A stretch of DNA of 20,063 nt from an uncultured Clostridia bacterium (GTDB lineage Bacteria; Bacillota; Clostridia; Christensenellales; Aristaeellaceae): the NCBI GenBank assembly GCA_946410395.1, contig CAMKAE010000012.1, forward strand, positions 1-20,063. Reading direction: 5' to 3'. Of this stretch, positions 15,937-20,063 are shown piece by piece. A program made the position numbers and the translations under genes. The notes under the pieces were generated by a model. That model made no database searches. It saw only the letters and a program-made list of their open reading frames with translations, and was not told the origin of the DNA. Position 1 is the stretch's first letter. Every line of letters starts with the position of its first letter.

Positions 15937-17520
15937 ATGCTGAACTGGAAAAACCTCGACACCCTGGCTGCCTGGAAGAACCTGCTTGCCCTGAAGGACA
16001 AGGTGAAGCTCCCCGAGGTCATGGCCGGGGCGGAAGGCGCCCGCCGCGTGGCGGAATACGCCGTGCCCATGGCAGCCGGCCTGACCTACAATTATGCGGC
16101 CAAGGCCGTGGACGGAGATGTGCTGGACGCCCTGTGCGCCCTGGCGAAGGAAGCCCAGCTGACGGAGAAGTATGAGGCCCTGTACAGCGGCGAGATGATC
16201 AACACGGGTGAGAAGCGCCTGGTGCTGCACCAGCTGACCCGCGGCCAGCTGGGCAAGGCCGTGGTGGTGGACGGTACCGACAAGCGCGCCTTCTACACCG
16301 CGCAGCAGGAGAAGGCCGCGGCCTTCGCGCAGAAGGTCCACAGCGGCGAGATCTGCAACGCCGCCGGCGAAAAGTTCACCACCGTGGTGCAGATCGGCAT
16401 CGGCGGCAGCGACCTGGGTCCCCGGGCCATGTACCTGGCGCTGGAGAACTGGGCCAAGCAGGAAGGCCTGCAGAAGATGGAAGCCCGGTTCATCAGCAAC
16501 GTGGACCCGGACGACGCCGCGGGCGTGCTCAAGGGCATCGACGTCGCGCATTCCCTGTTCGTGCTGGTGTCAAAGTCCGGCACGACGCTGGAGACGCTGA
16601 CCAACGAGTCCTTTGTGAAGGACGCCCTGCGCAAGGCCGGGCTGGATCCGGCCAGGCACATGGTCGCCGTCACCAGCCAGACCTCGCCCCTGGCCACCAG
16701 CAGCGATTACCTGGCCGCCTTCTTCATGGACGACTTCATCGGCGGGCGCTATTCCTCCACCTCCTGCGTGGGCGGCGCGGTGCTGTCCCTGGCCTTCGGG
16801 CCGGAGGTCTTCCAACGCTTCCTTGACGGCGCGGCGGCGGAGGACAAGCTGGCCACGGAGGCGGATCCGCTGAAGAACGCCGCCATGCTCGACGCCCTGA
16901 TCGGCGTGTATGAGCGCAATGTGCAGGGCTGGCCCGCCACGGCGGTGTTGCCCTACTCCCAGGCCCTGAGCCGCTTCCCGGCCCACCTGCAGCAGCTGGA
17001 CATGGAGTCCAACGGCAAGTCCGTCAACCGCTTCGGCGAGCCCGTGGATTATGTCACCGGCCCGGTGATCTTCGGTGAACCCGGCACCAACGGCCAGCAC
17101 AGCTTCTATCAGCTGCTCCACCAGGGCACGGACATCATCCCCCTGCAGTTCGTGGGCTTCCGGCAGAACCAGGCCGGCATGGACGTGGAGATCCAGGGCA
17201 GCACCAGCCAGCAGAAGCTCTGCGCCAACGTGGCCGCCCAGATCATGGCCTTCGCCTGCGGCAAGCAGGACGCCAACCCCAACAAGAACTTCGCCGGCGG
17301 CCGCCCCTCGAGCATCATCGTGGGCGACCGGCTGACCCCCGAGGCGCTGGGCGCCCTGCTGGCCCACTTCGAGAACAAGGTGATGTTCCAGGGCTTCCTG
17401 TGGAATCTGAACAGCTTTGACCAGGAGGGCGTGCAGCTGGGCAAGGTGCTGGCCAAGAAGGTCCTGGCCCGCGAAACCGACGGCGCCCTGAAGGCCTACA
17501 GCGATCTGCTGGGGATCTGA
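15937..17520 (+). CDS. pgi: Glucose-6-phosphate isomerase
   Basis: A 527-residue cytoplasmic enzyme interconverting glucose-6-phosphate and fructose-6-phosphate in glycolysis and gluconeogenesis. Both PGI signatures are present: DDFIGGRYSSTSCVGG (265-280) and FDQEGVQLGK (494-503). The phosphate-binding SKSGTT (212-217) and the expected active-site residues Arg271, Glu357 (MESNGKS), His388 (NGQHSF) and Lys503 are all seen. IGIGGSDLGPRAM (153-165) is the typical N-terminal domain loop. Length fits the long bacterial class (about 530-550). The reading frame is open upstream to 15097, but the ATG at 15937 follows AAAGGCGG by 6 nt and lies just downstream of a good promoter, so I chose it. It is monocistronic, followed by a repeat and a probable terminator. 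No oddities. Confidence 0.98.
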   Translation: MLNWKNLDTLAAWKNLLALKDKVKLPEVMAGAEGARRVAEYAVPMAAGLTYNYAAKAVDGDVLDALCALAKEAQLTEKYEALYSGEMINTGEKRLVLHQLTRGQLGKAVVVDGTDKRAFYTAQQEKAAAFAQKVHSGEICNAAGEKFTTVVQIGIGGSDLGPRAMYLALENWAKQEGLQKMEARFISNVDPDDAAGVLKGIDVAHSLFVLVSKSGTTLETLTNESFVKDALRKAGLDPARHMVAVTSQTSPLATSSDYLAAFFMDDFIGGRYSSTSCVGGAVLSLAFGPEVFQRFLDGAAAEDKLATEADPLKNAAMLDALIGVYERNVQGWPATAVLPYSQALSRFPAHLQQLDMESNGKSVNRFGEPVDYVTGPVIFGEPGTNGQHSFYQLLHQGTDIIPLQFVGFRQNQAGMDVEIQGSTSQQKLCANVAAQIMAFACGKQDANPNKNFAGGRPSSIIVGDRLTPEALGALLAHFENKVMFQGFLWNLNSFDQEGVQLGKVLAKKVLARETDGALKAYSDLLGI

Positions 17521-17552
17521 AAAACGCTGTCGCCTGCGGGCGATGCCGGGGG

Positions 17553-17670
17553 ACGACCTCATCCGGCGCTGCGGCGCCACCTTCCCCTAAAGGGGAAGGC
17601 AAAGGGATATTAAGTAACCAAAAGCCTTCTCCTTTAGGAGAAGGTGCCCCGAAGGGGCGGATGAGGTCGT
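17553..17670. repeat. 118-bp palindromic MITE-like intergenic element (type 1)
   Basis: Perfect 13-bp terminal inverted repeats, acgacctcatccg (17553-17565) and its complement (17658-17670), bound an element whose two arms mirror each other. Each arm has a short hairpin (GGCGC-tgcg-GCGCC at 17565-17578; GCCCC-gaa-GGGGC at 17646-17658) and a 9-bp hairpin with a 2-nt loop (CCTTCCCCT-aa-AGGGGAAGG at 17580-17599; CCTTCTCCT-tt-AGGAGAAGG at 17625-17644). The centre is AT-rich. It encodes nothing. It begins 32 bp after the pgi stop. Similar sequences are, as I recall, common between genes in gut Clostridia; I cannot search to confirm. Confidence 0.85.
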
Positions 17671-17731
17671 ATCCCTGAGCCTGCACATCGCGGTTGACGG
17701 GGCAGGACGCTGCTTTTCGATCGTTCTCTGT

Positions 17732-17759
17732 AGGGGCGCCGCTTGCTGCGCCCCTTTTT
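17732..17759 (+). terminator. Probable intrinsic terminator downstream of pgi
   Basis: AGGGGCGC (17732-17739) pairs with GCGCCCCT (17748-17755) over an 8-nt loop, followed by TTTTT (17755-17759) on the plus strand. It lies about 210 nt after the pgi stop, so the pgi transcript would include the type 1 repeat unless that structure terminates first. Confidence 0.65.
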
Positions 17760-17814
17760 GCTGCACACTTTTTTGTAGCGCACCGTTTTTGCTGCATCCT
17801 GAGGCAATCCTGCG

Positions 17815-18032
17815 GGGAAGCCCCTCTGTCGCTGCGGCGACATCTCCCCGGCAAGCCGGGGAGACTGGGGATCGGGGACGCGCACGCTGCTGAGACTGGG
17901 GCTCAGGGCCACGCACGCTGCCTGGAAAGCCTTGCAGTGGCTTTTCTTTTTCTTTTCCGCCAAGCATCGCAAGCCCTGAGCCTCCCCGGCTTGCCGGGGA
18001 GGGGGACCGCCGCAGCGGTGGAGGGGCTTCCC
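17815..18032. repeat. 218-bp palindromic MITE-like intergenic element (type 2)
   Basis: Perfect 12-bp terminal inverted repeats, gggaagcccctc (17815-17826) and its complement (18021-18032). The left arm carries TGTCGC-tgcg-GCGACA (17827-17842) and CTCCCCGGC-aa-GCCGGGGAG (17844-17863). The right arm carries CTCCCCGGC-tt-GCCGGGGAG (17982-18001) and ACCGC-cgca-GCGGT (18006-18019). The 118-bp centre contains a 31-bp tandem duplication and a pyrimidine run (17941-17958). There is no transposase or real ORF. The design copies that of the type 1 element although the sequences differ. Together with the type 1 element and the terminator it accounts for most of the 550-bp gene-free gap 17521-18070. Confidence 0.85.
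17863..17924. repeat. 31-bp direct tandem duplication inside the type 2 element
   Basis: Two adjacent 31-bp units (17863-17893 and 17894-17924) both start with gactgggg and share cgcacgctgc near their ends, with scattered substitutions between. It lies in the centre of the type 2 palindromic element. Confidence 0.7.
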
Positions 18033-18057
18033 ACGCAGCGCAAATCACTCCATACCC

Positions 18058-18086
18058 AAAGAGGGGCCGGTCACACCGGTCCCTCT
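18058..18086 (-). terminator. Strong hairpin over the stop codon of the alanyl-tRNA editing gene
   Basis: Minus-strand AGAGGGaCCGGT (18086 down) pairs with ACCGGcCCCTCT around a 3-nt loop (18072-18074), giving 12 pairs with one G-T wobble. Only a short T run (TTT, reaching 18058) follows, so it may be a weak intrinsic terminator or a 3-prime stabilising stem. The TGA codon (18071-18073) is in the loop and adjoining stem. Confidence 0.55.
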
Positions 18087-19231
18087 AATACTTTGCGCAT
18101 TTCCTCCGGCTCGCCGCCGGCCAGGGTTCCCTGGACCATGTCCGCCGGCCCGCCGCCCTTGCCGCCGAAGCGGGCGCACAGGGCCTTTGCCGCGGGGCGC
18201 ACATCCTGACTGCCGGACAGCGCGAACTGCCAGCCGCCCTCCTTCTTCCCGATCAGCACCAGGGCCAGGCGGGCGCCCTCCGCCAGCCTTCCGGCGGCCT
18301 TGCGCAGCTGGGCGGCGGGCAGGCGGTCCGCCCGGACCACGCGCACGGCCTTTCCGCTCTCCGCCTCCGCCAGATGGGCAAACTCCGCCACGGCGGCGGC
18401 TTCGAGCCGGTACAGGGCATCGTCCCGCTCCCGCTTGAGCCGCTCCACGGCCTCCGCCAGCGTACCGGGTTTGGCGCTGAGGGCCTGCGAAACCGCCCGG
18501 TTCTCGCGCAGCAGGGCGTTCTCGTATGCCAGCGCCCGCATACCGCAGAGGATGGACAGCCGCACGCCGCCCTTGTAGTGGATGCAGGACAGCACCTTGA
18601 TCTGCCCCACCTGGCCTGTGAAGGGCACATGCGTGCCGCAGCAGGCGCAGCAGTCGACGCCGTCGATGGTGACGATCCGCACGTCACCCTCGAGGGCTTT
18701 TTTGCTGCGGTAGACTGTATGCGCCAGGGTCTCCGGGTCCGGCACGCTCACCCGGACCGGCTGGTTGCGCCAGACGCACTCGTTGGCCAGGCGCTCCACC
18801 CGGTCCACGTCCTCCGGCGTCAGCACGCCGTTGAAGTCCACGGTCACCGCGTCGCTGCCGATGTGGAAGCCCACGTTGTCGTAGCCGTAGAGCCCGTGCA
18901 CCAGGCCGGACAGGATGTGCTCCCCCGTGTGCTGCTGGGACATCGCCAGCCGGCGCGCCGGGTCCACGACGCCTCGGACGCGCGCCCCGACCGCCAGCGG
19001 TTTGTCCGTCCGGTGGCGGATCACCCCGGCCGTCTCGTGGGCGTCCAGCACCCGGGCCTCCCCCAGGGTGCCGTGATCCGCCCCCTGGCCGCCGCCCTCG
19101 GGAAAGAAGGCCGTCCGGTCCAGCACCACGTCAAAGCCGCCGTCCTTCGCGGCCTCGCAGGCCAGCACGACGGCGTCAAACGCCCTTGTCTCCGGCTCCA
19201 GGTCAAAGAGCCGCACCGTTTTTTCGCTCAT
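18071..19231 (-). CDS. Alanyl-tRNA editing protein (AlaX family) with DHHA1 domain
   Basis: A 386-residue free-standing editing enzyme related to the editing half of AlaRS; such proteins hydrolyse Ser (or Gly) wrongly charged on tRNA-Ala. The zinc site is seen as QQHTGEH (99-105, His101 and His105) and CCGTH (197-201, Cys197 and His201), where the family norm is CGGTH. FFPEGGGQ (42-49) and GFHIGSD (121-127) are typical second-domain motifs. A helical linker (235-285) leads to a C-terminal DHHA1 domain ending in GGKGGGPADMVQG (356-368), the glycine-rich tRNA-elbow binding motif. Length fits the long AlaX class. The start at 19231 follows a promoter at 19269-19297; an out-of-frame ATG 7 nt upstream is ignored. 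The ribosome site AGAGGA is rather distant (about 16 nt), so initiation may rely on GGGG nearer the start. It is divergent from the Sir2 gene. Confidence 0.94.
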   Translation of the reverse strand: MSEKTVRLFDLEPETRAFDAVVLACEAAKDGGFDVVLDRTAFFPEGGGQGADHGTLGEARVLDAHETAGVIRHRTDKPLAVGARVRGVVDPARRLAMSQQHTGEHILSGLVHGLYGYDNVGFHIGSDAVTVDFNGVLTPEDVDRVERLANECVWRNQPVRVSVPDPETLAHTVYRSKKALEGDVRIVTIDGVDCCACCGTHVPFTGQVGQIKVLSCIHYKGGVRLSILCGMRALAYENALLRENRAVSQALSAKPGTLAEAVERLKRERDDALYRLEAAAVAEFAHLAEAESGKAVRVVRADRLPAAQLRKAAGRLAEGARLALVLIGKKEGGWQFALSGSQDVRPAAKALCARFGGKGGGPADMVQGTLAGGEPEEMRKVLEGPV

Positions 19232-19268
19232 CCCGCATCCCCGCGTTTCCTCTTGTTTTTGCAGGGTG

Positions 19269-19297
19269 ATTATAGCAGACGGGCGGGGTTATGGCAA
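19269..19297 (-). promoter_or_regulatory. Promoter of the alanyl-tRNA editing gene
   Basis: Minus strand: TTGCCA (19292-19297), 17-bp spacer and a perfect TATAAT (19269-19274), 37 nt before the start codon. Confidence 0.82.
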
Positions 19298-19304
19298 CCG
19301 TCCC

Positions 19305-19333
19305 TTGCCCGATCCCCCCGCCGGTGCTATAAT
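19305..19333 (+). promoter_or_regulatory. Promoter of the Sir2 gene
   Basis: Plus strand: TTGCCC (19305-19310), 17-bp spacer and a perfect TATAAT (19328-19333) with an extended TGC in front (19325-19327), 32 nt before the start. Its -35 box is 7 bp from that of the divergent promoter. Confidence 0.85.
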
Positions 19334-19365
19334 CCGCTCAGAGCAAGCCGCCGGGAGGGAGCGCC

Positions 19366-20063
19366 ATGGACCTGCAGACCGTCATCGACCGCGCGCAGCG
19401 CATCGTGTTTTTCGGCGGCGCGGGGGTGTCCACCGCCAGCGGGATCCCGGACTTCCGCTCCCCGGAAGGCCTCTACGCCGGGGCCTGGCGCGGGCTTTCG
19501 CCGGAGGAGATCCTCTCAGCCACCTTCTTTTATCTGCACCCGGAGGCGTTCTTCGAGTTCTACCGGACCCATCTGCTCTTCCCCGAGGCCAAGCCCAACG
19601 CGGCTCACGCGATGCTCTTCCGATTGGAGAAAGCGAAAAAGCTCCGGGGCATCGTCACCCAGAACGTCGACGGCCTCCACCGCCTGGCTGGCAACCGGCT
19701 GGTGTATGAGCTCCACGGCTCCGTGCGCGAGAACACCTGCCTGGAATGCGGCGCGTCCTATGACCTGCGCTGGATGCTGAACACCCGCGGCATTCCGCGC
19801 TGCGCCTGCGGCGGGGTGGTCAAGCCCGAGGTCACCCTCTACGGCGAGGCCCTGAACCCCTATGTCTGCCGGGGCGCCCGGCGGGAGATCGGCGCCTGCG
19901 ACACCCTGATCGTAGCCGGCACCAGCCTTCAGACGGAGCCCGCCGCAAGCATGATCGACGGCTTCCGGGGGAGGCATCTCGTGGTCATTAACCGGGAGCC
20001 CACCCCGGCGGACGCCCGGGCGGAGCTGGTGATCCGCGGCGATGTGGCGCAGGTGCTGGGCGC
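19366..20063 (+). CDS. Sir2-family NAD-dependent protein deacylase (3-prime end cut by window edge)
   Basis: A cytoplasmic sirtuin that removes acyl groups from protein lysines using NAD+; bacterial members are often called CobB or NpdA. I read 232 residues. GGAGVSTASGIPDFRS (17-32) is the NAD-binding motif, QNVDGLH (99-105) the ribose/nicotinamide pocket and ELHGS (114-118) carries the catalytic His. The zinc module has CLEC followed by CAC, so the second Cys pair is separated by one residue instead of the common two. AGTSLQTEPAA and VVINREPTPAD complete the Rossmann part, so only a few residues (typical total about 240) are missing to the right. The ATG at 19366 follows GGAGGG by about 7 nt and a strong promoter. 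Its divergent partner is a tRNA editing gene; no functional link is known. Confidence 0.95.
   Translation, partial: MDLQTVIDRAQRIVFFGGAGVSTASGIPDFRSPEGLYAGAWRGLSPEEILSATFFYLHPEAFFEFYRTHLLFPEAKPNAAHAMLFRLEKAKKLRGIVTQNVDGLHRLAGNRLVYELHGSVRENTCLECGASYDLRWMLNTRGIPRCACGGVVKPEVTLYGEALNPYVCRGARREIGACDTLIVAGTSLQTEPAASMIDGFRGRHLVVINREPTPADARAELVIRGDVAQVLG

Noticed and set aside
17553..18032. CRISPR array
   Set aside because: The repeats are two pairs of inverted arms, not regularly spaced direct repeats with unique spacers, and no cas genes are near.
17587..18209. Several short open frames across the pgi-alaX gap
   Set aside because: They read through the palindromic repeats, have biased Arg/Pro/Ala composition, and lack ribosome binding sites; the DNA structure explains the conserved pattern better than protein coding.

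Overview
The window is GC-rich (by eye above 60%), with AGGAGG-type ribosome binding sites, SigA-like promoters and compact operons that often use ATGA stop/start overlaps. With a DUF5696/YIP1/sugar-ABC locus and clostridial-looking palindromic intergenic repeats, this suggests an uncultured GC-rich Firmicute, probably a gut Clostridia lineage. That assignment is an inference; no rRNA or marker gene settles it.

Positions 1-15118 hold one large leftward (minus-strand) operon. It starts at a near-consensus promoter (TTGACA-17-TAAAAT, 15090-15118) and has a leader of about 125 nt. In transcription order it encodes: a giant membrane-anchored solute-binding protein with two CBM-like domains; an LplB-type permease; a MalG/YtcP-type permease with an extra ~280-residue N-terminal part containing four membrane helices; a secreted NHL-repeat/TPR protein with a C-terminal membrane anchor; a YIP1-family membrane protein; a 1609-residue DUF5696 protein; and a second LplB-type permease cut by the left edge. 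No ABC ATPase and no recognisable glycoside hydrolase of a classical family is seen. The operon looks like an envelope-anchored glycan capture and import system that borrows a housekeeping ATPase. Several of its proteins carry long Ala/Glu-rich insertions or tails, and the DUF5696 protein ends in about ten copies of a short beta motif. These are the most unusual parts of the window.

Positions 15157-17520 hold two housekeeping genes transcribed divergently from a 150-bp spacer: nth (endonuclease III, minus) and pgi (glucose-6-phosphate isomerase, plus). Both have good promoters.

Positions 17521-18070 form a 550-bp gene-free stretch with two different palindromic, MITE-like elements built to the same plan, plus a probable terminator between them and a 31-bp tandem duplication.

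Positions 18071-20063 hold a second divergent pair: an alanyl-tRNA editing protein (minus) and a Sir2-family NAD-dependent deacylase (plus, cut by the right edge). They are driven by back-to-back promoters whose -35 boxes are only 7 bp apart.
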